This document shows, one piece after another, positions 33,892 to 43,000 of a stretch of 64,000 nt of DNA (position 1 is its first letter; each line of letters opens with the position of its first letter). The translations under genes were made by a program, and so were the position numbers. Source of the DNA: an uncultured Oscillospiraceae bacterium (GTDB lineage Bacteria > Bacillota > Clostridia > Oscillospirales > Oscillospiraceae); NCBI GenBank assembly GCA_947589225.1, contig CANQBC010000004.1, forward strand, positions 61,233-125,232. Reading direction: 5' to 3'. The notes beneath the pieces were generated by a model. It was given only the letters and a program-made list of their open reading frames with translations, made no database searches and was not told where the DNA came from.

Positions 33892-33919
33892 AAAAAGACC
33901 GCCCTCGGGCGGTCTTTTT
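33892..33919 (+). terminator. Terminator after rplT
   Basis: AAAAAGACCGCCC pairs with GGGCGGTCTTTTT around TC. Further GC hairpins (TAAGGCGAC/GTCGCCTTA near 33970) lie before the convergent transpeptidase gene. Confidence 0.92.
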
Positions 33920-34088
33920 GTATCTAAAAGCGGGCCGGCTCAGGGCAAAGGTTTTTTATGAGGCGGCGCTAAGGCGACGGGAGTCGCCTTAAGCTGAACG
34001 CGGGCGGGTTCGGGGCCCGCCCGCGCGAATGTTTCTGATCTTTGCTTATCGTAAGGACAGTGGCATCAGGGCGGACGGCCTTATGTAC

Positions 34089-36428
34089 TCAATAGACGAC
34101 CACCTTGGTGGCCAGAGGGATATTGTCGTACATCCACTGGACGTCCTCGTCGTACATGCGCACGCAGCCGGCACTGATGGGGAAGCCGATGCGGGCGTCC
34201 TGCAAGGTCTGGTGGCCGGGATTCCACAGGCGCGAGTGGAAGGCGTAGCCGCTTCCCGTCTTAAAGCGCACCACAGGCTCGCACCAGTAGGAGTGATACC
34301 AGCCCTTGTCATAGCCCCAGACGGTGTACTCGCCCACGGGCGTGGGGGAGCCGGGCTTGCCGGTGCCGCAGAGGAACTCATGGATAAGCGTCCAGTTGCC
34401 GGCGGAACCTTCAAAAATGTTCACGCGCTGGTATGTGCGGTTGACCCAGATGAGATACCGCGTCTGGCTCGAGAAGCCCTTGGCGTTGACCCAGGCGACC
34501 TTCATGGCCTGGTCGTAGTCGTTGTTGAGGGCCCATTCCAATGTGTAGTCGCCGGCGTAGACGTTGGTGACGGTGGCCAGGGCCTGCTGGGCGGAGTAGC
34601 CCACCTTGAGCTTCTGCCCCTGCGAGACGGCGGTGGACGTACGTCCGGCGCAGGTGAAGATGAGCCTCAGCTCCACATGGCTCTCCCCGGAGGAGGGAAA
34701 GACCACAGGTGGGCCGGCCAGCTCGATGGCCTGGGGTTCGGGGCCGACGGTGACAGGCTTTGAGACGGACTGTCTGCCGTCTATGTACACGGCGGCGGAG
34801 CAGGAAAGCGTGGTGGGATTGGACAATGTGGCCCTGACCTTCACCTTGCCCGAGGTCTCGTCCCACTGGGAGGTGAAGTCCTTAATGACCACCTGGCTCA
34901 GCGCGGCGCCTATATTGTCGAGGACGACGGCCTTTCCCGCGGTGATGGTTTCGCCGCCGGAGACGGATTCCAGGGTCACGGACACGGCCTTGGTGAGGGA
35001 GGTGACGCCGCTGTAATCGATAGGCCGGCTGATTTCCAGGGTAACGGGCTGGGTGTCCACTGTGACCGTCTCGGTTTTAAAGGTCTTGCCGTCAAGGAGC
35101 CAGTGTACCGTCAGCTCCTCCCGCACCGGGTTTTTGAGGGTGAGGGAGGCGGTCAGCTCCTCACCGACGGGCAGGAATTTCGGCACGTCCAGATCGATAT
35201 CCATATCGGCGAAGGTGCCGTACTCGCGGCTGGTGGAGCTTGAGGAAATATAGCACTGAGCGCTGCGGGCGGTAATGACGGTCTTTTCCGCCCGTCCCGC
35301 GCCCGAGACGTAGTTGTCCGTACCGCCAACGGTCAGCTCCTTCACCCGTCCCCCCAGGGACAGGGTGTTGTCCCTGCCGGCAACGGCGACCGTATCTACG
35401 GAGCCGAAGGCGGTGACGCGGCACTTCTCGCCGGCGACCGTCAGTGTTCCAAAGCTTTTGGAAATGGTAAGGAATACATTTTTCGCCGTCACCTCCACAT
35501 TTCCCACAGAGCAGGAGGCGGAGATCTGGCCGGGGGCGCCGGGAGCGACGGCCAGGGTGTCTACCTTGCCGCTCGAGATCGTGAGGCGGCCGGACGCGCC
35601 GCCGGCAATGACGAGACGGCCTATATCGGTTTCCCGGTCGGTCTTTATATCGGAGACCTGGGAGAGGATCACAACGGATCCCGCCTTGACGCCGGAGAGG
35701 TCGATGTCCTTTGCCGAGGCGCCCAGCCAGACGCAGCCGGTGAAGGTCCTGCCGCTGAGATCCCCGTCCTCGGTGATCAACACGCTGCCCTCGTTTATCC
35801 CCTCGGGGGCGGAGACGGCGGTTCTATCGATGATGCGGAAGAGTATGGTGAACAGCTCGGCCCTTGTGAGAACCCGATTGGGCCGTATGGTGCCGTCGGA
35901 GTTTCCTTTTACGATGCCCTGGGCGGCTAGCGCGGCAACGGCGTCGCGCTCACGCCCCACAAGCTCCTCCGTATCGGAGAACGACTGAAGGACGGTGTAG
36001 TCGGGCTGGGCCGGAATAAGCCTGAACGCGTCGGCAAGCACAAGGAAAGCCCTGCCCCGGGTCAGCTCTCCCCGGTTGAGCTTTTCCACGTCAAAATCAA
36101 GCCCCAGAGTGGCGGCCGAGAGGACGCTGTCATTGTACCAGTATTCCCCCTCAAGACCGATATCCCCGGCTTCGACCGATTTCGCCGGCTTGAGGCATCG
36201 GGATATAATGGTCAGGAGCTGGGGCAGCGTGGCCGTGGAATTGGGGGCCAGATATCCGTCTATCCCGTTGAGCAGCCCCTCCTCCACCGCGCGTCGAAGG
36301 GACGCCTCCGCCCAGTGGCCTTTGCCGTCGGGATAGTCGTCAAACCCCGCCGCCGCGGCGACGCTGAGGAGCACGGCAAGAATCAGCACCGCCGACACGG
36401 CGGCGGCAAAATGTTTTGTACGCTTCAT
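34089..36428 (-). CDS. Secreted SLH-domain L,D-transpeptidase
   Basis: 779 residues, ATG 36428 with GAGGTGAGC upstream. Signal peptide (HFAAAVSAVLILAVLLSVAA), three SLH repeats (about 27-205: FDDYPDGKGHWAEASLRRAV; then NRGELTRGRAFLVLADAF; then GNSDGTIRPNRVLTRAELFT), a long beta-helical-looking middle rich in Val/Thr, and a C-terminal YkuD domain (about 650-779). The catalytic motif is GFPISAGCVRMYDEDVQWMY: Cys is present but the usual Ser-His-Gly-Cys is Ser-Ala-Gly-Cys. It probably anchors to wall polymers by SLH and makes 3-3 cross-links or attaches proteins. Confidence 0.92.
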   Translation of the reverse strand: MKRTKHFAAAVSAVLILAVLLSVAAAAGFDDYPDGKGHWAEASLRRAVEEGLLNGIDGYLAPNSTATLPQLLTIISRCLKPAKSVEAGDIGLEGEYWYNDSVLSAATLGLDFDVEKLNRGELTRGRAFLVLADAFRLIPAQPDYTVLQSFSDTEELVGRERDAVAALAAQGIVKGNSDGTIRPNRVLTRAELFTILFRIIDRTAVSAPEGINEGSVLITEDGDLSGRTFTGCVWLGASAKDIDLSGVKAGSVVILSQVSDIKTDRETDIGRLVIAGGASGRLTISSGKVDTLAVAPGAPGQISASCSVGNVEVTAKNVFLTISKSFGTLTVAGEKCRVTAFGSVDTVAVAGRDNTLSLGGRVKELTVGGTDNYVSGAGRAEKTVITARSAQCYISSSSTSREYGTFADMDIDLDVPKFLPVGEELTASLTLKNPVREELTVHWLLDGKTFKTETVTVDTQPVTLEISRPIDYSGVTSLTKAVSVTLESVSGGETITAGKAVVLDNIGAALSQVVIKDFTSQWDETSGKVKVRATLSNPTTLSCSAAVYIDGRQSVSKPVTVGPEPQAIELAGPPVVFPSSGESHVELRLIFTCAGRTSTAVSQGQKLKVGYSAQQALATVTNVYAGDYTLEWALNNDYDQAMKVAWVNAKGFSSQTRYLIWVNRTYQRVNIFEGSAGNWTLIHEFLCGTGKPGSPTPVGEYTVWGYDKGWYHSYWCEPVVRFKTGSGYAFHSRLWNPGHQTLQDARIGFPISAGCVRMYDEDVQWMYDNIPLATKVVVY

Positions 36429-36730
36429 TGAAGCTCACCTCTGTATAAGGAATCCCGGCACGGGCTGCCGTATATGCGTACTCCATTATTTTATTAAACT
36501 TTTATTCCTCCGTCAACCAGTATTTGAATTTTTCTCCACCCGCCCGTATTTTTTTCGCGGTCTGGGGCGTCCCCCTCTTTACAAAAATGGTATAACAATT
36601 TAAAATATAAAGATACACATTTACGCGCTTCTACCTGATATCCGGCCGGCGCGCCCAGGCCGCCGTGTTCCTTTTTCTTCACCGGGGCGGATGTTTTGAC
36701 CGGATATCGGTGTCAACGGAGGGTCGACAG
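36429..36730. other. Divergent intergenic region, transpeptidase / hybrid kinase
   Basis: A plus-strand promoter TTTACA (36578-36583), 17 bp, TAAAAT (36601-36606) serves the kinase with a 125-nt leader. On the minus side AT-rich sequence (36480-36510) probably holds the transpeptidase promoter. No gene seen. Confidence 0.65.
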
Positions 36731-38848
36731 ATGGAAAAAACGCTTGCGCCGAGAGTAATTGCCCTCGCTTTGATCTTTATGTGGATGAGTCTGCTTCTCT
36801 CCCCGGCGGCATTTGCCGGGGAGGGGGAGGCCGCGCCGGCGTTGGAGCTTACGCGGGAGGAGCGGGCGTTTATCGACGATTACGGCGCCGTGCGCGTTGG
36901 TTATGTCCAGGACAGGCCGCCGGTGTCCTTCACCGGGGAGGACGGAACTCTGTCGGGCATGTCCCGGTACATATTTGACGAGATCTCCCGCCTGTCCGGC
37001 ATTGAGTTTGAGTATGTCCCCCTGCCCGCGGGAGCGGTGACATACGACTACCTCACCTCACATGATATTGACCTCGTCTCCAGCGTGGAGCGCAACACGG
37101 AAAACGAGAATGCCCGCGGCATCCTCATTTCCCATCCGTACCTTTCAAGCCGCAAGGTCATCGTGGCGAGGGAGGATCTGGAATTCAGTATGGACAGCAA
37201 CCTGTCAGTGGCCGTATCCAGCGGTTCGCAGACGCTTCGGAAGGTGCTGAAGGCCACCTATCCGCGCTTTGATCTTGTGGATTATGACTCCATTCCGGAC
37301 TGCTTTGAGGCGGTCATATCCGGGGAGAGCGATATGATGATTCTCAACCAGTATGTAGTCGAGTACTGGTTTGGAAAACCCTCCTACGAGGGGCTGAATG
37401 TCATACCCGTCATGGGCCTGGACGAACAACTGTGCTTTTCCGCCATTGTGACCATAGACGGAGTCACGGGAGCAAGCCAGGAGAGCGGACAGGCGCTCAT
37501 TGCCATTATTGACAGAGCCATTGACGCCATCCCGGAAAACTTCACCGCCGGCGTCATTATTGAGGCCGCGATGGAAAACCAGTACGATCTGACAGTCGGG
37601 GACTTCCTATACCGCTACCGGGCCGCCGTGGCAATTCTGTCCGTGTCTGCCGTGGCGATCCTCGCCCTTTTGGGCCTTCTCGCCTGGCAGCGGATGCGCT
37701 CGGTGGAAGCGCGCGCCGAGACCCGGGCCAGGGGCCGGTTCCTCTCGGCCATGAGCCATGAGATAAGGACGCCCTTAAACGGCCTCATCGGCTTAAACTA
37801 CCTTATGGAGCAGAAGCTGGACGACCCGGAGTTGATGAGGGAATATCTGCGCCAGTCCTCCTCCACGGCAAAATATCTTTTGCGCCTTGTGTCGGATATT
37901 TTGGATATGTCCACCCTTCAGGAAAATACGATGGAGCTTAAGTCGGAGCGGGTGGATCTGGAGCGGCTTTTAAGCTCCGTCCGTGTCATTGTAGAGCCTG
38001 TAATGGCGGAGAAGGGTGTGGAATTCAAGATCTCAGGCGGTTTGACCCGCCTCTTTATCGAAGGGGACGAAGCCCGGATTGAGCAGGTCGTTCTGAATCT
38101 TCTTGACAACGCCGCCAAGTTTACTCCCCCGGGCGGGCATGTGGAGCTTACGGTCTCACAGGAACCGGAGGACGGGGAAACTGTCATGACCTCCTTCACT
38201 GTTTCCGACACCGGCCGTGGCATGAGCGACGAGTTTAAGCAAAAGATATTTACCGCCTTTTCCCAGGAGCTTGACACTGTGTCCAAGGGCAATCAGGGGA
38301 CGGGACTGGGACTGTCCATAAGCCGCTCTCTGGCCCGTCTCATGGGCGGCGACCTGACGTTTGAGAGCGAACGTGGCAAGGGCAGCACCTTTGTCTTTAC
38401 CTTTCCCGGCCGTGTCCTGCCCCTGCCCGACCGGGAACAAGCCGGGACGGAGCCGGAAAAGCCCGGGCTGGAGGCGGGGAAGGGTCGTATCCTCATCGCC
38501 GAGGACAACGAGCTGAACCTGGAGATCATGGTGGACCTGTTGACGGAGGAGGGCTTTGAGACCGTCTCCGCCCACAACGGGCGGGAGGCGCTGGAGGCGT
38601 TCAGCGCCAGCGCGCCCGGCTCCATTCAGGCGATCCTCATGGATCTTCTGATGCCGGAGATGGACGGCTACGAGTCGGCCCGCGCTATTCGAGCTTTGGA
38701 GCGGGAGGACGCCGGGACGGTGCGGATAATCGCCTGCACCGCCAATACCTTCTCCGATGACAGGCGGCGCGCCATGGACTCGGGCATGGACGACTTCATC
38801 CCCAAACCCGTGGACATCGGGGAGTTGAGGGAGAAGCTTGCCCCGTGA
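36731..38848 (+). CDS. Hybrid sensor histidine kinase with periplasmic SBP_bac_3-like sensor
   Basis: 705 residues, ATG 36731 behind ACGGAGGGTCG. Signal or TM helix (ALALIFMWMSLLLSPAAFA), extracytoplasmic solute-binding domain (about 45-265; VGYVQDRPPVSFTGEDGTLS is the amino-acid-binding type), TM near 295-315, HisKA with MSHEIRTPLNGLIGL, HATPase (LLDNAAKFTPPGG, SDTGRGMS, GTGLGLSIS) and a C-terminal receiver (ILIAEDNELNLEIMVDLL, acceptor Asp in AILMDLLMPEMDGY, Lys in FIPKPVD). EvgS/BvgS-like phosphorelay design. No HPt or response regulator partner is adjacent. Confidence 0.94.
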   Translation: MEKTLAPRVIALALIFMWMSLLLSPAAFAGEGEAAPALELTREERAFIDDYGAVRVGYVQDRPPVSFTGEDGTLSGMSRYIFDEISRLSGIEFEYVPLPAGAVTYDYLTSHDIDLVSSVERNTENENARGILISHPYLSSRKVIVAREDLEFSMDSNLSVAVSSGSQTLRKVLKATYPRFDLVDYDSIPDCFEAVISGESDMMILNQYVVEYWFGKPSYEGLNVIPVMGLDEQLCFSAIVTIDGVTGASQESGQALIAIIDRAIDAIPENFTAGVIIEAAMENQYDLTVGDFLYRYRAAVAILSVSAVAILALLGLLAWQRMRSVEARAETRARGRFLSAMSHEIRTPLNGLIGLNYLMEQKLDDPELMREYLRQSSSTAKYLLRLVSDILDMSTLQENTMELKSERVDLERLLSSVRVIVEPVMAEKGVEFKISGGLTRLFIEGDEARIEQVVLNLLDNAAKFTPPGGHVELTVSQEPEDGETVMTSFTVSDTGRGMSDEFKQKIFTAFSQELDTVSKGNQGTGLGLSISRSLARLMGGDLTFESERGKGSTFVFTFPGRVLPLPDREQAGTEPEKPGLEAGKGRILIAEDNELNLEIMVDLLTEEGFETVSAHNGREALEAFSASAPGSIQAILMDLLMPEMDGYESARAIRALEREDAGTVRIIACTANTFSDDRRRAMDSGMDDFIPKPVDIGELREKLAP

Positions 38849-39001
38849 AAGCGCCCCGGGCATGTATGCCATATATCGCCGCCCCCAAATCGCCGTTTCC
38901 TTTTTCAGCCGTGTCCCGGCGGCGCGGATTTCACGGGCCAGGGCATCGGCGTCGATTTCCTCTGTGTCATTGAGGGGACGTACCCGGAACCGAATTGCCT
39001 G

Positions 39002-39031
39002 TTGTAACCCGGGGGGCCGCGGGTGTATAAT
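39002..39031 (+). promoter_or_regulatory. Promoter of ddl-murF-rluA
   Basis: TTGTAA (39002-39007), 18 bp, TATAAT (39026-39031). Confidence 0.65.
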
Positions 39032-39080
39032 GGTTGTATAGGCGTATCTTGCCGAACTATCTTCATTGGAGGAAGTTTTT

Positions 39081-40127
39081 ATGAATATTGTGGTTCTTTG
39101 CGGAGGGCTCTCCACGGAGAGGGACGTCTCTCTGAAAAGTGGGGCGATGATTGCCCGCGCCCTCAGGGAGAACGGTCACCGGGCGGTGCTTATCGACTCG
39201 TTTTTCGGCTATACCGGGGAGTATGGCGACCCCCGTGAGATCTTTGAAAAGCCAATAGGCGACAACGCGGCGGAGATCGCCGCCGACGTGCCGGATCTTG
39301 ACGCGGTGAAGGCGTCACGCAAGCAGGCAAACGCGAGCAGGGTCGGCGACAACCTCATTGAGGTGTGCCGTGCCGCGGATCTGGTGTTTCTGGGCCTTCA
39401 CGGCGCGGACGGGGAGGACGGGCGCTTACAGGCCATGTTCGACATCGCCGGCATCCCCTACACCGGCTCCGGGCATCTGGCCTCCGCCCTGGCCATGGAC
39501 AAGGAGACGGCAAAGCGCCTGATGGCCGCCGCGGGCGTTCGGGTGGCGGAGGGCGTCAATATCACCCGCGCCAACGCTCACGCCCCCGCGCCGTTCCTCC
39601 CCTGCGTGGTGAAGCCCCGCTCCGGCGGCTCCTCCGTGGGCACCTCCATCGCCCACAGCGAGCAGGAGTACGCCGACGCCCTGGCGCTGGGCTTTGCGTA
39701 TTCTGACGAGCTTCTGGTGGAGCGGTACATAAAGGGGCGGGAGATCGACGTGGGCGTTCTGGCCGGGGAGGCCCTGCCGCCCATTGAGATCAAGCCAAAA
39801 TCCGGCTTTTTCGACTATGAAAACAAGTACCAGGACGGGGCCACCGACGAGATCTGCCCCATTCCCGACCTGCCCGAGGGCTGGGACGAGGCCCTGCGGG
39901 AGGCGGCGCTGAAGGTGTGGGACGCCCTGGGGCTGGAGGTCTACGCCCGGATGGATTTCATTGTGGACGCGGAAAACCGGGTCTGGTGTCTGGAGGCCAA
40001 CACCCTCCCCGGCATGACGCCGGCCAGCCTCCTGCCCAAGGAGGCCCGGGTGGCCGGTATCGGCTACAACGAACTGTGTGAAAAAATCATTGAGGAATCC
40101 CTGCATCGCTTTCCCTCCCGCAAGTGA
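39081..40127 (+). CDS. ddl: D-alanine--D-alanine ligase
   Basis: 348 residues from ATG 39081 (TTGGAGGAAG upstream). ATP-grasp ligase: N-terminal VVLCGGLSTERDVSLKSG, central FLGLHGADGEDGRLQAMFDI, PYTGSGHLASALAMDKETAK, catalytic KPRSGGSSVGTSIA, and EANTLPGMTPASLLPKEA. It makes the D-Ala-D-Ala dipeptide for peptidoglycan. murF, the next enzyme to use its product, follows 52 bp later. An atypical insertion (IFEKPIGDNAAEIAADVPDL) lies near 55-85. Confidence 0.96.
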   Translation: MNIVVLCGGLSTERDVSLKSGAMIARALRENGHRAVLIDSFFGYTGEYGDPREIFEKPIGDNAAEIAADVPDLDAVKASRKQANASRVGDNLIEVCRAADLVFLGLHGADGEDGRLQAMFDIAGIPYTGSGHLASALAMDKETAKRLMAAAGVRVAEGVNITRANAHAPAPFLPCVVKPRSGGSSVGTSIAHSEQEYADALALGFAYSDELLVERYIKGREIDVGVLAGEALPPIEIKPKSGFFDYENKYQDGATDEICPIPDLPEGWDEALREAALKVWDALGLEVYARMDFIVDAENRVWCLEANTLPGMTPASLLPKEARVAGIGYNELCEKIIEESLHRFPSRK

Positions 40128-40179
40128 TGCCTTCCCCGGCGGGAGGCGGCGGATATTTCAGTTATAGGAGGCGCACGTC

Positions 40180-41565
40180 ATGAAGATGAGATCCCTTACC
40201 GTAGACAAGATTGCCGAGGTGGTGGGCGGAAAGTACATCGGCCCGCGGAATTTGAGGAACGACCGCATCACCTCCGTCTCCATTGACAGCCGGGAGGTGG
40301 AGCCCGGCGGCCTTTTCGTGTGCATCCGCGGGGCGCGGGTGGACGGCCACAGCTTTGCCCTCCGGGCGGTGGAGGAGCGCGGGGCGCTTTTGTGCCTTGC
40401 GGAGGAGGATCTGACCACCGTGCCCTACATCCGCGTGACCTCCACCAGGAAGGCCCTGCGGGACCTGGCGGCGTATTACCGGACGCTTTTCCGCATCCCC
40501 ATCGTGGGCATCGTGGGCAGCGTGGGTAAGACTACGGCCAAGGAGCTGACCGCGCGGGTCCTGTCCCGGAGATTTTTGACGCTGAAAACGCCGGAGAACC
40601 TGAACAACGAGCTGGGCGTGCCGCTGACCATCCTCTCTCTGCGGGAGGAGCATGAGGCGGCGGTGGTGGAGATGGGCATCTCCGACTTTGGGGAGATGCG
40701 CCGTCTCGCCCGCATCGTGCGGCCCGACATCTGCGTGTTGACCTCCATCGGCTACTGCCATCTGGAGAAGCTGGGCGATTTGCAGGGCGTTCTGAAGGCG
40801 AAAAGCGAGGTCTTTGAGTTTATGGAGCCCGACTCCGTGGCCGTCCTCAACGGCGACGACGAGCTTTTGCGCGACCTTGACACGGGCACCCGGCGGGTGC
40901 TCTACGGAGCCGGCCCTTGGAACGACGTGCGGGCCGAAAACGTGGAGAATCTGGGCTTTGACGGGGTGAGCTGCGACATCTGCTTTGACGACGAGCGCGT
41001 CTTTGCCCTGATCCCCGCCTTTGGGAGCCACATCGTCTACGGCGCTCTGGCCGCGGCGGCGGTGGGCCGGATCCTGGGCGACAGCGGCGAGGAGATCCTG
41101 CGGGGCATCGCGGATTACCGCCCCGTGGGCGGCCGGGCCAGCGTCACCGACACGGGCTTTATCACCCTCATCGACGACTGCTACAACGCCAACCCCAACT
41201 CCATGGCGGCGGCCATACGCTCCTTAAGCTCCATCCGCGCCCTCAGCGGCGACCACGGCAAGCGCGTCGCCATCCTGGGGGACATGAAGGAGCTGGGCGC
41301 GGATTCGGCGCACCTCCACCGGCTCATGGGCAAGCTGGCCGCCGAGTGCGGCATCGACTCCCTCGTGTGCTGCGGCGAGGACGCCAAGAACATCTATGAC
41401 GCCTACCTGGCCGCCGGAGGGAAGAAGGCCCGGTATTACCTAAAGCGCGGGGATTTTGAGCCGGATTTGCGCGAATGCATCGAGAAGGGCGACGTGGTGC
41501 TGGTGAAGGCGAGCCATTCCATGGGCTTTGAGGAGCTGGTGCCGCTGCTGAAGGCGCTCAGATGA
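40180..41565 (+). CDS. murF: UDP-N-acetylmuramoyl-tripeptide--D-Ala-D-Ala ligase
   Basis: 461 residues, ATG 40180 behind ATAGGAGG. Mur ligase with the ATP loop GIVGSVGKTTAKELTA near 108, NLNNELGVPLTIL near 140, VEMGISDFGEMRRLARIVRP and DDCYNANPNSMAAAI near 327. It adds D-Ala-D-Ala to the UDP-MurNAc tripeptide, completing the pentapeptide precursor. Its stop overlaps the start of the next gene. Confidence 0.97.
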   Translation: MKMRSLTVDKIAEVVGGKYIGPRNLRNDRITSVSIDSREVEPGGLFVCIRGARVDGHSFALRAVEERGALLCLAEEDLTTVPYIRVTSTRKALRDLAAYYRTLFRIPIVGIVGSVGKTTAKELTARVLSRRFLTLKTPENLNNELGVPLTILSLREEHEAAVVEMGISDFGEMRRLARIVRPDICVLTSIGYCHLEKLGDLQGVLKAKSEVFEFMEPDSVAVLNGDDELLRDLDTGTRRVLYGAGPWNDVRAENVENLGFDGVSCDICFDDERVFALIPAFGSHIVYGALAAAAVGRILGDSGEEILRGIADYRPVGGRASVTDTGFITLIDDCYNANPNSMAAAIRSLSSIRALSGDHGKRVAILGDMKELGADSAHLHRLMGKLAAECGIDSLVCCGEDAKNIYDAYLAAGGKKARYYLKRGDFEPDLRECIEKGDVVLVKASHSMGFEELVPLLKALR

Positions 41566-42494
41566 GGCTTACGTACCTGGCGGGCGAAAAAGACGGTGGG
41601 CGGCGCGTTTACAGCATTCTGAAAGGCGATCTGAGGCTGTCGGCCCGGCAGATAAAGCTTCTGAAGCGGGCCGGCGCGGTGGCGGCGGACGGCGAGCCGG
41701 TGTTCATGGACTACCGGGTGACGCCGGGGCAGCTGGTGACGGTCTCTCTTGACGCCGCAGAGCCGGAGCCGGAGTTCCCGGCGGAGCGGGGGCCTCTGGA
41801 TATTTTATTTGAAAACGAGGCCCTGCTGGCGGTGAACAAGCCGGCGGGGCTTCTGACCCACCCCTCAAGGGGGAAGTACACCGGGACGTTGGCCAACTTC
41901 GCGGCGGGATACCTTACGGAGAGCGCCGGGTCCCCGTCCGTACACGCGGTGAACAGGCTCGACCGGGACACGTCCGGGGTGGTGCTGTTCGCCAAAAACG
42001 CGCACTTCGGCACGCTGGCGGCCTCGGCCCTGCGGGAGCGGGAGGCGGAGAAGGTCTACACCGCCTATCTGTGCGGCGTTCTGCCGGAGAGGCGCGGCGT
42101 CATCTCCCTGCCCATTGAGCGGGAACAGGCGGGGTCTCAGCGGCGCGTGACGGCCCCGTCCGGGAAGCCGGCGGTGACGGAATATGAGACCGTTCAGACG
42201 GCGGACGTCCTCGGCCGGACGGTGTCGGAGGTCCGGCTCTCCCTGAAAACAGGGAGGACCCATCAGATCCGCGTGCATTGCGCCAGCCTTGGCGCGCCGG
42301 TGCTGGGGGACCGGCTCTACGGAAATTCGGAATCGCTAAGGCTGTCGGACGAGCTGGGGCTTGAGTCCCATCTGCTTCACGCGGGGCGTCTCACCTTCCG
42401 GGAGCCGGTGAAAAATGAGCTTCTTACGCTGACCGCGCCTGTCACGCGGGCGGATATGATAAAAACGGGGGAATTTTTTAAAAATTTCTATTGA
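41562..42494 (+). CDS. RluA-family 23S rRNA pseudouridine synthase
   Basis: 310 residues, start overlapping murF stop (ATGA at 41562-41565). S4-like N-terminus (LRLSARQIKLLKRAGAVAAD), then the pseudouridine synthase core: NKPAGLLTHPS, catalytic Asp in HAVNRLDRDTSGVVLFAK, and TGRTHQIRVHCASLGAPVLG. Which uridines it modifies cannot be told; RluD-like by arrangement. Confidence 0.93.
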   Translation: MRLTYLAGEKDGGRRVYSILKGDLRLSARQIKLLKRAGAVAADGEPVFMDYRVTPGQLVTVSLDAAEPEPEFPAERGPLDILFENEALLAVNKPAGLLTHPSRGKYTGTLANFAAGYLTESAGSPSVHAVNRLDRDTSGVVLFAKNAHFGTLAASALREREAEKVYTAYLCGVLPERRGVISLPIEREQAGSQRRVTAPSGKPAVTEYETVQTADVLGRTVSEVRLSLKTGRTHQIRVHCASLGAPVLGDRLYGNSESLRLSDELGLESHLLHAGRLTFREPVKNELLTLTAPVTRADMIKTGEFFKNFY

Positions 42495-42519
42495 CAAAGG
42501 CAGTCGAATGGGATAAAAT
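42491..42519 (+). promoter_or_regulatory. tRNA promoter
   Basis: TTGACA (42491-42496), 17 bp, TAAAAT (42514-42519), 30 bp before tRNA-Asp. Confidence 0.85.
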
Positions 42520-42549
42520 AATCGAGCGCCGTTAAGGAACGTATAACAC

Positions 42550-42626
<77 letters not shown>

Positions 42627-42629
42627 CCC

Positions 42630-42706
<77 letters not shown>

Positions 42707-42708
42707 CG

Positions 42709-42744
42709 AAAAGCACTTGAAACATTGCGTTTCAGGTGCTTTTT
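42709..42744 (+). terminator. Terminator after the tRNAs, carried by E2
   Basis: AAAAGCACTTGAAA pairs with TTTCAGGTGCTTTT (one mismatch) then TTGC. It lies just inside the element. Confidence 0.8.
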
Positions 42745-42816
42745 GCTTATAATCCATAACTTTTTGAGCCAATATGCCGATGCGCTGTTTCCAGCTTGAA
42801 AAGGCTGAAAACGGCG

Positions 42817-42838
42817 AAAACCTAACAAAAACCTAACT
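42817..42838. repeat. E2 left-end tandem repeat, candidate integrase arm site
   Basis: Two AACCTAAC units with an 11-bp period (AACCTAACAAAAACCTAACT plus flanking AA). A copy with one mismatch lies at 51041-51062, same orientation. The span 42745-43000 has no gene. Confidence 0.6.
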
Positions 42839-43000
42839 GACCGCATTTGAAGGGCTGTCTCAGCCGTCAACATAGAGGCCGCCGTTATCGTCTAAAAACT
42901 TCTTTTTCGTGTAAAGGTCATCCGCTCCGGGCTGGGCTTCTCCACCTCTTAGACGCACAAAAAAGCGGTCAAGGTGTTATCCTCAACCGCTTTGATGTTG

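Noticed and set aside
38849..39060. Minus-strand frame reading FRVRPLNDTEEIDADALARE between the hybrid kinase and ddl
   Set aside because: It looks protein-like for about 45 residues but has no start or ribosome site of its own and merges with the antisense of the kinase; possibly a remnant, not callable.
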